64,000 bases of DNA from Anaerolineaceae bacterium. Its GTDB lineage: Bacteria > Chloroflexota > Anaerolineae > Aggregatilineales > Phototrophicaceae. A program made the translations under genes and the position numbers. The stretch is taken from assembly GCA_026708325.1 (NCBI GenBank), contig JAPOVC010000013.1:1-64000 (forward strand). The letters are read 5' to 3'. Shown here one piece after another: positions 1 through 9,424 of the stretch. How positions within the stretch are numbered: the stretch's first letter is position 1; every line of letters starts with the position of its first letter. The notes below the pieces were generated by a model that searched no databases, was not told the origin of the DNA, and worked only from the letters and a program-made list of their open reading frames with translations.

Positions 1-1490
1 AAAACAGGCCGGGCGTGGACGGCGACCCGCGCGTCTACGTGCTTTTCGCCCATGGTCTGGGCCCGCGCGTGGCCGGTTACTTCTCCAGCGAGCACAGCTG
101 GCCGCGCGCGGCCGTGCCCACCAGCAACCAGCGCGAGATGGTCATCTTCAACCTGGACGTGCTGGGGACGGACATCCACGCCGGGGCGCTGGCCGGCCTC
201 GCCGCGCACGAGTTCCAGCACATGATCCAGGCGCAGCAGGACCCCAACGAGAACGTCTGGCTCAACGAGGGTTTTTCCGGCTTCGCCGAGTTGTATACCG
301 GCTTCAGCTTCGGCGCCGAAGCCGAGGCGCGGGCCTTTCTGGCGCGGCCCGGGACGCAACTCAACACCTGGCCGGAGAGCGGCAACACCTTCCCCCACTA
401 CGGCGCCGGCCTGCTCTTCGTGACCTACCTGCACGATCGCTTCGGCGCGGACTTTCTGCGGCAGTTGTCGCAGCATCCGGCGCCGGCCCTGGAGGCGCTG
501 GACGCCCTGCTGGTCGAGCGCGGCGAGGAAGGTATGGAAGTCCTGTTCGCGGACTGGGCGCTGGCCAACCTCTTGCAGGATACGCAACTGGCGCAGGGCC
601 GCTACGGCTATCGCAGTTTCCTGCCCCTGCGCCCGCCGGCGCTGGCCGCGACGGTCTCCACCTACCCCTTCACACGTTCGGCCAGTCTGGCGCAATACGC
701 GAGCGACTATCTGCAACTGGACAACCTGCAGGGCGCGCAACAACTGGAGATCGCGCTGGAGTTGCCGGCGCAGGCGCAATTGACGGCGACGGCGCCCGCC
801 AGCGGCCGGCGCCTTTGGTACAGCAATCGCCAGGACAACAGCGACACCACGCTCACGCGTCATTTCGATCTGCGCGACCTCTCAGAGGCCACGCTGCACT
901 TCAGCCTCTGGTACCACATGGAGGAGCTCTGGGACTACGGCCACCTGCTGCTCAGCGACGACGGCGGGCGGCGCTGGCAGGTGCTGGAAAGCCCGGCCAT
1001 GACCCGCGCCAACCCGCACGGCAACGCCATTGGCCCCGGCTACACGGGGCGCAGCGAGGGCTGGCTGAGGGAGCGCATCCCGCTGGACGCCTGGGCCGGG
1101 CAGGAACTGCTGCTGCGCTTCGAACTGCTGACCGACGACGCCATCACCCAACCCGGCATGCTGGTCGACGACGTCAGCATCCCGGAACTGGACTACCATA
1201 GCGACTTCGAGCAGGACGATGGCGGCTGGCAGGCGCGCGGCTGGGTCTGGAGCGACAATTACGTGCCGCAGCGCATGTGGCTGCAGGCCCTTCAGCGGGG
1301 CGCGGGCGAGCCGCAGTTGCAGCGCTGGCTGGTGACGGGGCCCGGCGTCTGGATCTTGCCGCTGCAGCCGGAGACGACGCAGGTGACGCTGGCGCTGTCA
1401 CCCATGGCGGCACTGACCACCGAAGCCCTGGACTATGATCTGCGCCTGACGCTTGCCGAAGTGGCCGCGTCAGGTGAGGCTGCAGGCTAG
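1..1490 (+). CDS. Secreted M6/immune-inhibitor-A-like metalloprotease, 5' truncated
   Basis: The reading frame is open to the left window edge, so the true start lies upstream; a GTG at 15 is only the first start codon in view. The zincin signature HEFQHM is followed by an acidic NEGFSGFAELYTG segment, the arrangement used for zinc binding and catalysis in M6-like peptidases. The second half (from about 830) is a beta-rich region with LHFSLWYHMEELW and LLLSDDGGRRW, resembling the carbohydrate-binding-like sandwich of immune inhibitor A proteins. An extracellular protein-degrading role is inferred. The gene is convergent with ssb and their stop codons overlap by about 3-4 bp. Substrate is unknown. 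Confidence 0.75.
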   Translation, partial: NRPGVDGDPRVYVLFAHGLGPRVAGYFSSEHSWPRAAVPTSNQREMVIFNLDVLGTDIHAGALAGLAAHEFQHMIQAQQDPNENVWLNEGFSGFAELYTGFSFGAEAEARAFLARPGTQLNTWPESGNTFPHYGAGLLFVTYLHDRFGADFLRQLSQHPAPALEALDALLVERGEEGMEVLFADWALANLLQDTQLAQGRYGYRSFLPLRPPALAATVSTYPFTRSASLAQYASDYLQLDNLQGAQQLEIALELPAQAQLTATAPASGRRLWYSNRQDNSDTTLTRHFDLRDLSEATLHFSLWYHMEELWDYGHLLLSDDGGRRWQVLESPAMTRANPHGNAIGPGYTGRSEGWLRERIPLDAWAGQELLLRFELLTDDAITQPGMLVDDVSIPELDYHSDFEQDDGGWQARGWVWSDNYVPQRMWLQALQRGAGEPQLQRWLVTGPGVWILPLQPETTQVTLALSPMAALTTEALDYDLRLTLAEVAASGEAAG

Positions 1491-1924
1491 AAGGGGATCT
1501 CGCCGACGTCGGAAGGCGGGGCGAAATCACTGTCGCGCTGGCGTGGCGCCTGGCCACCGGATTCGTAGCCGCCGCTGCGGGCATCGTCCTGGCGGCTGCT
1601 CATGAAGCGCACGTCGCGCGCGCGCAGGTCCAGGCTGGCGGCCGGCTCGCCGGCGTTGTTGGTGTAGGCGCGGGCGCTGACGGTGCCGGTCACCAGCACG
1701 CGACTGCCGCGACTGAGGTACTGGTTGCAGGTCTCGGCCTGCGCGCCCCAGACGGACACACGGTACCAGGTCGTCCGCTCGCGCCGCTCGCCGCTTTGAC
1801 GGTCATTCCAGCTTTCACTGACGGCCACGTTCAGGTTGCACACGGCCGTGCCACTCTGGAGATAACGTAGCTCGGGGTCACGTCCCAGGTTGCCTATGAT
1901 GATGGTTTGATGCCAGGTCGTCAT
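1487..1924 (-). CDS. ssb: Single-stranded DNA-binding protein
   Basis: A 145-residue OB-fold SSB that protects single-stranded DNA in replication, recombination and repair. The N-terminus MTTWHQTIIIGNLGRDPELR and the stretch TTWYRVSVWGAQAE are typical OB-fold strands. A Gly/Arg/Gln-rich linker leads to the acidic tip DVGEIPF, the partner-binding peptide of bacterial SSBs. I chose the ATG at 1924 because AAGGAG lies just upstream on the minus strand; a longer frame extends upstream but lacks SSB sequence. The product should act as a homotetramer in the cytoplasm. Confidence 0.95.
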   Translation of the reverse strand: MTTWHQTIIIGNLGRDPELRYLQSGTAVCNLNVAVSESWNDRQSGERRERTTWYRVSVWGAQAETCNQYLSRGSRVLVTGTVSARAYTNNAGEPAASLDLRARDVRFMSSRQDDARSGGYESGGQAPRQRDSDFAPPSDVGEIPF

Positions 1925-1955
1925 GAGAGCTTCTCCTTGAGGGATTACAGCGCAA

Positions 1956-1961
1956 AGTATA
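1956..1961 (-). promoter_or_regulatory. Likely -10 element of ssb
   Basis: The minus strand reads TATACT about 31 bases before the ssb ATG. A TTGCGC hexamer lies 15 bases further upstream, a short spacer, so the -35 assignment is weak. The same TATACT and TTGCGC hexamers occur at recA with a 17-base spacer. Confidence 0.35.
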
Positions 1962-1970
1962 GCGCAGCGC

Positions 1971-3272
1971 CTACCGGCGCAAGAATTTGCGCAGGCGGGG
2001 TAGCAGCCATTGCGCGCCGCAGACCGCCGCGATGGCGAGAAAGGGCAGGACGACGCGGCTTTCGCGGCCACTCATGCCGGCGGACTTGACCAGCAGGGTG
2101 CCGGCGCTGAAGTAGCCGATGACCAGAAACAGGCACCAGAACAGGAGCCAGCGCCGCTCGCGCAGCAGGCGCCACAGGCCGATGATCGCCAGCAGCAGAA
2201 GCATCCAGTTCCACAGCAGCAGGGGATAGTGGACGGGGTTGAACAGCTCGCTGCGTGGCCAGAGGGGCGGGACAAGGTTGTAGAGGCGCAGGAAGCCCGT
2301 CGGGAAGGTCGCCAGCCAGGCGACCGGGTGGTCCCTGAAGATTTGCAGGCTGACGTCCTGCAGCGCCTGTTCCACCTCCGGCGCGGCGGCGAGCCAGTCC
2401 TGTCGATTCGCGCTCGCCGGGTCGCCGCCGAGTCTTGTCTGCACCGCTGCGTCAATATGGGCCTCGCTTTCCTCCACACTCATGCCGCTTGCCAGGCGCA
2501 GGACCGGTACGGCGCGATAGTAAGTCAGGGTCCAGGTGCCGACGGTGGAGAAAGTCGCGTTGCCCAGGACAGTTGCGTTGTGGTTCACCCACACTTGCAT
2601 GCCCGCCAGGCTGATGAGCGCAAAGGTCATGATCGCCGGCCAGCGGGCGCGGCGCGTCCACAGCAGCCATAACACCAGAATGAGCGGAAGGGCATAAATG
2701 GAAGGACGCGCGTACACCGACAGCAGCATCATCAGGGCGGCGAGGGCGGCCCAAAGGATGGCGCGGCCTTGCGTGCGGGCCTGAAGCATGGCCAGCAGGC
2801 CGACCATCATCGCCAGGGCGCCGGCGAAGGCCAGCGACCCCGGACCAAGGAAAGCGGTGTAGCGGATGGACAGTGGGTCGATGGCGACCAGCAGCGCGGC
2901 AAGCAGGGCGCCCCCCTGCGCCAGTCCCAGACGACGCGTCAGCAGCCAGGTCAGGGGAGTCAGCAGGGCGCCAATCAGCGCGTTGAAGGCGATGACAAGC
3001 GCGGCGTTCAACCCGGCGAGAGCTACCAGCAGGGTAAAGGCCGGCGGCCGCACCAGAAAGTGGCTGTTGTTGAAATTACCCCTCTTCAGGAAGTGCCGCG
3101 CGGCCTGGTGATAGGACGTATAGTCGCCCTCGTTTACCAGCGACCTGTCATCCGCCAGCGCTCCCAGGCCCCAGGCCAGGCGCAGCACCAGAGCGAGCAG
3201 GGTCAGGGCCAGCAGCAGGGTGCCGGGCCGGTCTTTCACCATGGTCGCCAGTGCCGACAATCGTCCCTGCAT
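1971..3272 (-). CDS. GT-C-type membrane glycosyltransferase-like protein (ArnT/PMT-like)
   Basis: A 433-residue polytopic membrane protein with about ten hydrophobic segments, the first starting near residue 18. The first extracytoplasmic loop carries acidic residues (NEGDYTSYHQAARHFL) followed by FLVRPPAFTLLVAL, the arrangement seen in GT39/ArnT-like lipid-linked sugar transferases, where the acidic loop is catalytic. It lacks the soluble C-terminal domain of the four larger paralogues upstream in the same direction. It starts only 6 bases after the stop of the 3279-5282 gene, so it is probably co-transcribed. Donor and acceptor cannot be predicted. Confidence 0.7.
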   Translation of the reverse strand: MQGRLSALATMVKDRPGTLLLALTLLALVLRLAWGLGALADDRSLVNEGDYTSYHQAARHFLKRGNFNNSHFLVRPPAFTLLVALAGLNAALVIAFNALIGALLTPLTWLLTRRLGLAQGGALLAALLVAIDPLSIRYTAFLGPGSLAFAGALAMMVGLLAMLQARTQGRAILWAALAALMMLLSVYARPSIYALPLILVLWLLWTRRARWPAIMTFALISLAGMQVWVNHNATVLGNATFSTVGTWTLTYYRAVPVLRLASGMSVEESEAHIDAAVQTRLGGDPASANRQDWLAAAPEVEQALQDVSLQIFRDHPVAWLATFPTGFLRLYNLVPPLWPRSELFNPVHYPLLLWNWMLLLLAIIGLWRLLRERRWLLFWCLFLVIGYFSAGTLLVKSAGMSGRESRVVLPFLAIAAVCGAQWLLPRLRKFLRR

Positions 3273-3278
3273 GTCCGC

Positions 3279-5282
3279 TTACTGGCCGGGAACGCCCAGG
3301 CGCAGCAATTCCCAGGCGTCGCCCAGGGGGGCGCCGGAAGCATCCCGTACGGGCAGGCGCTCACCGGTCTCGAAGTTGTAGAGGCCGAGAATGACGCGGT
3401 AGTCGCCGGGCGGCAACTCGTCGGGCAGGGGGAGGGAGAAGCGCGGGCTGATGAGGGTCTCTTCGGGGCGGTCCCAGGTCTGCGTCAGGCGGGCGGGGAC
3501 GGCGGGGTTGCCGTCGACCTGGGCGAAGGGACTCGGGTCATCGGCGCCGACGAGATGCAGGAAGAACGAATAGTTCAGCGGCGGTGTGGCGGTGGCGTTC
3601 CAGTAGAGGGTGAATTCCAGTGGCGAAGCGGGCGGGGGATCAGGGGAGTGCAGGTCGTAGCCAGTGAGGCGGATGTGGTCGCCGAAGCGAATATCGGTCT
3701 CGTGTTGCATGCGCCACAGGCGGTAGAGGATGGTTTCGAAATATCGACGTACAGGTGGCGCCGTGAATTCACGCACCAGCAGCATCTGGTCCAGCATGGC
3801 CTGCCCCTCCTCGTCGTTGCGCAACTGTCTGTCGTGGAGGGTAGCGGGGATCAGGGCCCAGGTGAGATGGTAGTCGTCGATCCACACCTGTAGCGGCTTG
3901 TCGAGGATGTCGTCGGTCTTCCAGGTGTCGAACCAGACGCGGTGAGGTATGCCACTCCCAACGGGATTGAACCAGCGGCTGTCCTCGTAAATGAGGATGG
4001 TGGATGACTCGAGGTTGTCGTCGAACCAGCGGCGCACGATGAGGGGCCAGGGCGGGACGCGGTAGTCCTGCACCAGGTACAGGGAGGGCAGGAAAAGGAA
4101 GAACAGCAGGCTGGCAACAAACAGGATGTTCATCAGAATCCGCGTCTGTGAACCCTGGATGCGGGGCAGGAGTTGCGCCACGGCAGTGGCCAGCAGGAGG
4201 TAAATCATGAGCAGGGCCGGCAATTGATAGCGCAGCCAGAGTTTGTCCAGGGACGCATCACCGTACGCGCGAATGGAGGTGATTGCCCAGGGCGTCAGGA
4301 TCATGGTGGCGCCCACCATCAGCAACGCGGGCGTAGACAGGGCTGCTGTCAGGGGCGCCCGGTGCGTACGCAGCGTCAGCAATACCAGCACAAGAAACAG
4401 AACAGGAAACGCCGGGTGAATGAGAGCCATGCTTTCGCCCAGAAAAAGGAAAAATGACTCAAAATCCCACAGGTGGTTCCGCAAGGCTTCCCTGGCAATT
4501 GTCTGGAAGCGTTCGGGCAGGCGCGGCAGAACAAGGGTGCCGGTAACAGAAACAAGCGCAAGGCCGCCGGCATACCATAGCAGGGCGAGTCGCCGGTTCG
4601 GCCGGACATGGCGCCAGAGGAGCCACATCAGCGCGCCAATGCCAGGGATGACTGCTACCAGAAAACGGTAGTCCCCCAAAAAACACAGCACGCCCAGTGC
4701 GATGCTGACCAGCGCGAGCCACCGGCGGCGGTTTGATTCCAGCGAGTGCACGGCCAGCAAAATGGCAAGGATCTGCAGGGGAATGATCAGGGATTCGCTG
4801 ATGGCGTAAACAGTTACACGGAGGAGCGCAGGTTCAAGGGCCCACAGCGCTGCCGCGATGACGCCGGCCAGTGCGCCACCGCAGCGGCGACCCAGCATCG
4901 CGAATCCGATCGCGCCGAGCGCATTGAAAACCAGGACCAGCCGTCGCAAATCGAGTACCGCGTCCGCGGGTGAATGACTGCCCCGGGATTCCGCCAAAGG
5001 CTGCACCAGTTGATGCAACCAGAGCATCAGCGGGGGATAGGGACCTGGATAAGTGATGCTCTTCACGGGCATGCCGCGAAGGTCCCGTACAATGTACCAA
5101 AGCTCCAGTTCATCACTGCTGTCAAACCAGGGCAGGCCGAAATCGTGCATTTGTGCACGCAGGATGGCGCCACCCAGGGTAATCAGGCCGACGATCAGCC
5201 AGAAGCGGCGCTCCGGGCCGGCCGTCAGGTGGCCGGGCAGCGCCGCCACCGTGCGCAGGAGCCCCCTTTCACTGCGTAGCAC
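3279..5282 (-). CDS. GT-C glycosyltransferase paralogue 1 with C-terminal beta-sandwich
   Basis: A 667-residue membrane protein. Membrane segments fill roughly residues 25-410, and the first loop has the acidic pair in WFDSSDELELWY typical of ArnT/PMT-like enzymes that use polyprenyl-phosphate sugars. From about residue 520 a soluble, probably extracytoplasmic region follows (RFGDHIRLTGYDL, LEFTLYWNATATPP, FFLHLVGADDP) that ends in a beta-sandwich pattern. The last ~145 codons are identical at DNA level to those of the next gene. The start at 5282 overlaps the upstream stop (5269) by 14 bp, so the genes form an operon. Likely role is glycosylation of a cell-surface polymer or protein. Confidence 0.75.
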   Translation of the reverse strand: MLRSERGLLRTVAALPGHLTAGPERRFWLIVGLITLGGAILRAQMHDFGLPWFDSSDELELWYIVRDLRGMPVKSITYPGPYPPLMLWLHQLVQPLAESRGSHSPADAVLDLRRLVLVFNALGAIGFAMLGRRCGGALAGVIAAALWALEPALLRVTVYAISESLIIPLQILAILLAVHSLESNRRRWLALVSIALGVLCFLGDYRFLVAVIPGIGALMWLLWRHVRPNRRLALLWYAGGLALVSVTGTLVLPRLPERFQTIAREALRNHLWDFESFFLFLGESMALIHPAFPVLFLVLVLLTLRTHRAPLTAALSTPALLMVGATMILTPWAITSIRAYGDASLDKLWLRYQLPALLMIYLLLATAVAQLLPRIQGSQTRILMNILFVASLLFFLFLPSLYLVQDYRVPPWPLIVRRWFDDNLESSTILIYEDSRWFNPVGSGIPHRVWFDTWKTDDILDKPLQVWIDDYHLTWALIPATLHDRQLRNDEEGQAMLDQMLLVREFTAPPVRRYFETILYRLWRMQHETDIRFGDHIRLTGYDLHSPDPPPASPLEFTLYWNATATPPLNYSFFLHLVGADDPSPFAQVDGNPAVPARLTQTWDRPEETLISPRFSLPLPDELPPGDYRVILGLYNFETGERLPVRDASGAPLGDAWELLRLGVPGQ
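3291..3725. repeat. Long direct repeat A, copy 1 (partner 5320-5754)
   Basis: By eye, 435 bp here are identical to 5320-5754 (offset 2029). The block encodes the C-terminal domain of glycosyltransferase paralogue 1 and stops abruptly at the codons after the conserved METDIRF region. Uninterrupted identity, including synonymous sites, implies recent duplication or gene conversion. Confidence 0.85.
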
Positions 5283-7332
5283 GCAATATCTCCGTCATGG
5301 TGGCCGTTCCGTCGTCCGCAACGCCCAGGCGCAGCAATTCCCAGGCGTCGCCCAGGGGGGCGCCGGAAGCATCCCGTACGGGCAGGCGCTCACCGGTCTC
5401 GAAGTTGTAGAGGCCGAGAATGACGCGGTAGTCGCCGGGCGGCAACTCGTCGGGCAGGGGGAGGGAGAAGCGCGGGCTGATGAGGGTCTCTTCGGGGCGG
5501 TCCCAGGTCTGCGTCAGGCGGGCGGGGACGGCGGGGTTGCCGTCGACCTGGGCGAAGGGACTCGGGTCATCGGCGCCGACGAGATGCAGGAAGAACGAAT
5601 AGTTCAGCGGCGGTGTGGCGGTGGCGTTCCAGTAGAGGGTGAATTCCAGTGGCGAAGCGGGCGGGGGATCAGGGGAGTGCAGGTCGTAGCCAGTGAGGCG
5701 GATGTGGTCGCCGAAGCGAATATCGGTCTCGTGTTGCATGCGCCACAGGCGGTAAAAGATGGTCTGGGACTCCCGACGGGGCGGTGGAGACGTGAAATCG
5801 CGCAGGCGCAGCAAGCGGGCCAAAAAATCACGTCCCTCTGCACTTTCCTGCAACTGACGGTGTTTATGGACAGGCAGGGCCAGCCAGGAAATCTTGTGGA
5901 CGTCAATCCATTCCTGGAGAGGTCGCTCAAGTACATCCGCGGTTTCCCACCAGTCGAACCATTGGCGGTGCGGGATGCCGCCCCAGTGCGGATTGAACCA
6001 TCGTTCGCTTTCGTCATAAATCAGGATCGTGCCGGGCTCAAGATTGTCGTCGACCCAGGGTCGCACAATGACGGGCCAGGGGTCAATCATGCGGTCCTGC
6101 ACAAATTCCAGCGATTGTTGCAGGTTGGGCGCCACGATCAACAGGGTGATGGCGACAGCTGCAAGGTGCTGCAAACCCCGTTTGGGTATGCAGGCAACAA
6201 TTTGCGCCAGCGCTGACCCGAGTATCACAAAGAGCAGGACTATGGCAGGAATCTGGTGTCGGAGAGAGGCATGGTCTGCCAGGTCCAGTTCCGCTCCGTA
6301 AGGGCGGATTGCGCTTCCTGCCCACAGCACCAGGAACAGGGTCACGGACGTCAGACCCGGCGCGGCCCCCCTGATTTCAGAATGCCTGCGAGTGCCACGC
6401 GCAAGCCATGAGAGCAGGGCCAGAGAGAGGATGGCGAGTACAAGCCAAACGTTGAGAACTTCTGCTGTGTCGTAGGTGTACCGTGCCAGGGTCTCGACAT
6501 CCCACAGCCAGAATTGCAGGGTATTACGGGCATGCCGCTGGATGTTGGCCGGAAGCAGGGGTAGCAGGGAAACACTGGCAAGGCCAGTGAGCGCAATGCC
6601 GACGATGCTCCAGATTGCCAGCCGTCGCCGGCCAGGCCGGTAGTGCGTCCGGGCCAGCAGGACCAGGGCCGCTGCGCCGGGAAACATCGCAACGAGCAGA
6701 CGATATTCCAGCAGAAAACACAGGGCGCCAGTGATCAGGCTGGTCCATGCCAGTCGCCAGCGATGCCTTCCGGCCTGCAGGGATTTGACGGCAAGCAGCA
6801 GCGTCAGGATCAGCAGGGGCAGGGCCAGGGATTCACCAATGGCGTGGACGGGAATATCCAGCATGACGGGAGCGAAAGCCCACAGGGAGGCGGCAACGAT
6901 ACCCGCCAGCGCTCCGCCACAGTGACGACCAAGCGAAGCACTGAGCACGATGCCGGCCACGTTGGCTGTCAGGACCAGACGTCGCAGGTCCAGGATTGCA
7001 TCGACGGCATGCGGACGACCCTGAGCCTCGGTGAAGGGTTGTACCAGTTGATGCAGCCAGACGAAGAGAGGCGGATAGGTCGCTCCACCCCCGTAGATAT
7101 CCGCACTTTCCAGACCGCGCGCATTCTGACCGAAAAACCAGAGTATCAGTTCGTCAATGTATTCAATATAGGGCAGGCCATAATCGTGGGTCAGCAGGCG
7201 CAGGATGGCCCCGCCGAGGGTGATAAGGCCGACGATCAGCCAGAAGCGCCGCTTCGGGCTGGCCAGCGCGCGGCCGGGTAGCGTCGCTGAAATCGACACA
7301 GTCCGCAGGAAAGATGTTTCACTATGCAGCAC
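5269..7332 (-). CDS. GT-C glycosyltransferase paralogue 2 with C-terminal beta-sandwich
   Basis: A 687-residue paralogue with the same plan: short N-terminal tail, first membrane segment FWLIVGLITLGGAILRLL, acidic loop YIEYIDELILWF, about ten membrane segments, then a soluble C-terminal domain. Its first ~54 residues match paralogue 3 exactly, whereas its last ~145 residues match paralogue 1. It is therefore a mosaic of two lineages with a private central region. It overlaps the upstream gene by 11 bp. Function is inferred from the GT39/ArnT fold; the sugar and acceptor are unknown. Confidence 0.75.
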   Translation of the reverse strand: MLHSETSFLRTVSISATLPGRALASPKRRFWLIVGLITLGGAILRLLTHDYGLPYIEYIDELILWFFGQNARGLESADIYGGGATYPPLFVWLHQLVQPFTEAQGRPHAVDAILDLRRLVLTANVAGIVLSASLGRHCGGALAGIVAASLWAFAPVMLDIPVHAIGESLALPLLILTLLLAVKSLQAGRHRWRLAWTSLITGALCFLLEYRLLVAMFPGAAALVLLARTHYRPGRRRLAIWSIVGIALTGLASVSLLPLLPANIQRHARNTLQFWLWDVETLARYTYDTAEVLNVWLVLAILSLALLSWLARGTRRHSEIRGAAPGLTSVTLFLVLWAGSAIRPYGAELDLADHASLRHQIPAIVLLFVILGSALAQIVACIPKRGLQHLAAVAITLLIVAPNLQQSLEFVQDRMIDPWPVIVRPWVDDNLEPGTILIYDESERWFNPHWGGIPHRQWFDWWETADVLERPLQEWIDVHKISWLALPVHKHRQLQESAEGRDFLARLLRLRDFTSPPPRRESQTIFYRLWRMQHETDIRFGDHIRLTGYDLHSPDPPPASPLEFTLYWNATATPPLNYSFFLHLVGADDPSPFAQVDGNPAVPARLTQTWDRPEETLISPRFSLPLPDELPPGDYRVILGLYNFETGERLPVRDASGAPLGDAWELLRLGVADDGTATMTEILRATQ
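5320..5754. repeat. Long direct repeat A, copy 2 (partner 3291-3725)
   Basis: This is the second copy of the 435-bp block and encodes the C-terminal domain of glycosyltransferase paralogue 2. A shorter core of it, around the QTWDRPEETL to GDAWELLRL coding part, is also nearly identical in paralogues 3 and 4. Confidence 0.85.
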
Positions 7333-7618
7333 GCGCCGCCTCCCTGACGTTCACTGTTCTGCTATCAGTCAGGTTCAGGCGCAGCAATTCCCAGGCGTCG
7401 CCCAGGGGAGCGCCGGAAGCATCCCGTACGGGCAGGCGCTCACCGGTCTCGAAGTTGTAGAGGCCGAGAATGACGCGGTAGTCGCCGGGCGGCAACTCGT
7501 CGGGCAGGGGGAGGGAGAAGCGCGGGCTGATGAGGGTCTCTTCGGGGCGGTCCCAGGTCTGCGTGGGGCGGGCGGGGATGGCGGGATTGCCGTCCAGTTG
7601 CGCCAGCGGGCGGGGATC
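7158..7618. repeat. Long direct repeat B, copy 1 (partner 9250-9710)
   Basis: 461 bp appear identical to 9250-9710 (offset 2092). The block spans a gene junction: it holds the first ~58 codons of paralogue 2 and the last ~100 codons of paralogue 3. Similarity continues with scattered mismatches (first at 7619) to about 7800. Confidence 0.85.
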
Positions 7619-9424
7619 ATCGGCGCCGACGAGATGCAGCAAGAAGGAATGCTTCGCCGCCGGCGTGGTCGTGGCGTTCCAGTAGAGGGTGAGGTCCAGG
7701 TCCTGGCCTGGCTGGAGGTGGGGGGAATGCAGGTCGAAGCCGCTGAGGCGGATGTGGTTGCCGAAGCGGACGTCGGTCTCGAGCTGCATGCGCCACAGGC
7801 GGTAGAGGGCGACTTCAACGCCGGGTCGCCAGGGCGGCTCGCTGAAGTCTCTCAGGTGGAGCAAACTTGCCAGAAAGTCACGACCCCTTTCGTCCTGCTG
7901 CAAGCGCTGTCGTCTTGTCAAGGGCAGGATCAGCCAGGTGATCCCGTAGCTGTCCGTCCATTCATGCAAGGGGCGCTCCAGCACATCGATGGTTTCCAGC
8001 CAGTCGAGATCGGCGCGGTGCGGGATGCCGCCCCACAGGTGGTCGAAGACAATGCGTTGCGTTTTTGGTCCATACAGGCGCCGAAACCAGTGATTGCTTT
8101 CTTCAGTGATCAGAATCCTGCCCGAAGTGAGGTTGTCGTTCAACCAGGGAAGTACGATGACGGGCCAGGGAGGGACGAGTCTTTGGCGAGTCAGGGTCAG
8201 GGAGGGCGGCGCCAGGGCAAGCGCCACAGAGACAGCCAGCAGAACTTTGACAGCTGTCTGCCCATGACGCTTCCTGATGGAGGACATGATCTGCGCCAGT
8301 GCTGCGGCCAGCAAAACGAAGACCAGGGTGATTGCCGGGATGACGTGCCGAACGGGCACACCGCTGCCTTCGTATCCATAGGGGCGGATGGCGCTGGTCG
8401 CCCACACATACGCCAGCAAGGTCGCGGCAACAAGGACCGTTGGTTTCATTATGAGCGCCCGCCCGCCTGATTTGCCTGCGCGCCACCATGTCAGTATCGC
8501 CAACAGTCCGGTCATCGCGAAGAAGGCGAAGATCAACAGGTGGTCTTCGCCCAGGTGTTGAAAAGCCACGCGGAAGTTTGCCCGTATGCCGGCGAAATCC
8601 CACATGTAGGTGCTGACGGTGTCGTTCAGGATCGTCAGGAATAACTCCGGTAGCAGGAAGGGCAGGACAGCGGCCGCTATACCGAGCAGTATGCCGCCGA
8701 CTCCCGTCAGGAGCAGTGTGCGTCGCCATCGCGATCGGGAGAGGGGCCGGTTGCGCAGGACCAGTGCGGCCAGGCCAGGAAAGAGAGCGAGCAGCAGGCG
8801 ATAATCGAGCAGAAAGGCAGGCAGGGCTGTGACAAGGCTGGCCAACGCCAGTTGCCAGGGGCGGGAAGGGTCCAGAGCCAGAACGGCCAGAAGAAGACAG
8901 AGGATGAACAGGGGATAGACAAGCGAGTCGCCGATAGCATGAGTCGGGATGTCCAGCATGACAGGGTGAAAGGCCCAGAGGATGGCTGCCGCGATACCCC
9001 CGAACGTCCCCGCACAGTTTCTTGTCAGCAGGGCGATGAAGCCCGTGCCTGCGACGTTCAGCACCAGGACCAGACGTCGCAGATCCAGTATCGCGTCACC
9101 GGCGAGGAAACGTCCCTGGGCCTCGGCGTGTAGCTGCGCCAGAACGTGCAGCCAGAGCGTCAGGGGAGGATGGGGACCGGCTGGCATGGAGTCTGGCCAG
9201 GGCAGCCCGCGCGCCCGCTGTCCCGCGAGCCACATCCACAATTCGTCGGTGTATTCAATATAGGGCAGGCCATAATCGTGGGTCAGCAGGCGCAGGATGG
9301 CCCCGCCGAGGGTGATAAGGCCGACGATCAGCCAGAAGCGCCGCTTCGGGCTGGCCAGCGCGCGGCCGGGTAGCGTCGCTGAAATCGACACAGTCCGCAG
9401 GAAAGATGTTTCACTATGCAGCAC
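7322..9424 (-). CDS. GT-C glycosyltransferase paralogue 3 with C-terminal beta-sandwich
   Basis: A 700-residue paralogue, N-terminally identical to paralogue 2 up to YIEY, after which it diverges (TDELWMWLAGQRARG). Its C-terminal domain (RFGNHIRLSGFDLHSPHLQP onward) is nearly identical to that of paralogue 4, with a few substitutions. The membrane core is about residues 28-410 and the acidic DE of loop 1 is conserved. The start codon overlaps the stop of the upstream paralogue by 11 bp, consistent with translational coupling. It probably transfers a sugar from a lipid carrier on the outer face of the membrane; specificity may lie in the divergent centre. Confidence 0.75.
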   Translation of the reverse strand: MLHSETSFLRTVSISATLPGRALASPKRRFWLIVGLITLGGAILRLLTHDYGLPYIEYTDELWMWLAGQRARGLPWPDSMPAGPHPPLTLWLHVLAQLHAEAQGRFLAGDAILDLRRLVLVLNVAGTGFIALLTRNCAGTFGGIAAAILWAFHPVMLDIPTHAIGDSLVYPLFILCLLLAVLALDPSRPWQLALASLVTALPAFLLDYRLLLALFPGLAALVLRNRPLSRSRWRRTLLLTGVGGILLGIAAAVLPFLLPELFLTILNDTVSTYMWDFAGIRANFRVAFQHLGEDHLLIFAFFAMTGLLAILTWWRAGKSGGRALIMKPTVLVAATLLAYVWATSAIRPYGYEGSGVPVRHVIPAITLVFVLLAAALAQIMSSIRKRHGQTAVKVLLAVSVALALAPPSLTLTRQRLVPPWPVIVLPWLNDNLTSGRILITEESNHWFRRLYGPKTQRIVFDHLWGGIPHRADLDWLETIDVLERPLHEWTDSYGITWLILPLTRRQRLQQDERGRDFLASLLHLRDFSEPPWRPGVEVALYRLWRMQLETDVRFGNHIRLSGFDLHSPHLQPGQDLDLTLYWNATTTPAAKHSFLLHLVGADDPRPLAQLDGNPAIPARPTQTWDRPEETLISPRFSLPLPDELPPGDYRVILGLYNFETGERLPVRDASGAPLGDAWELLRLNLTDSRTVNVREAARAA

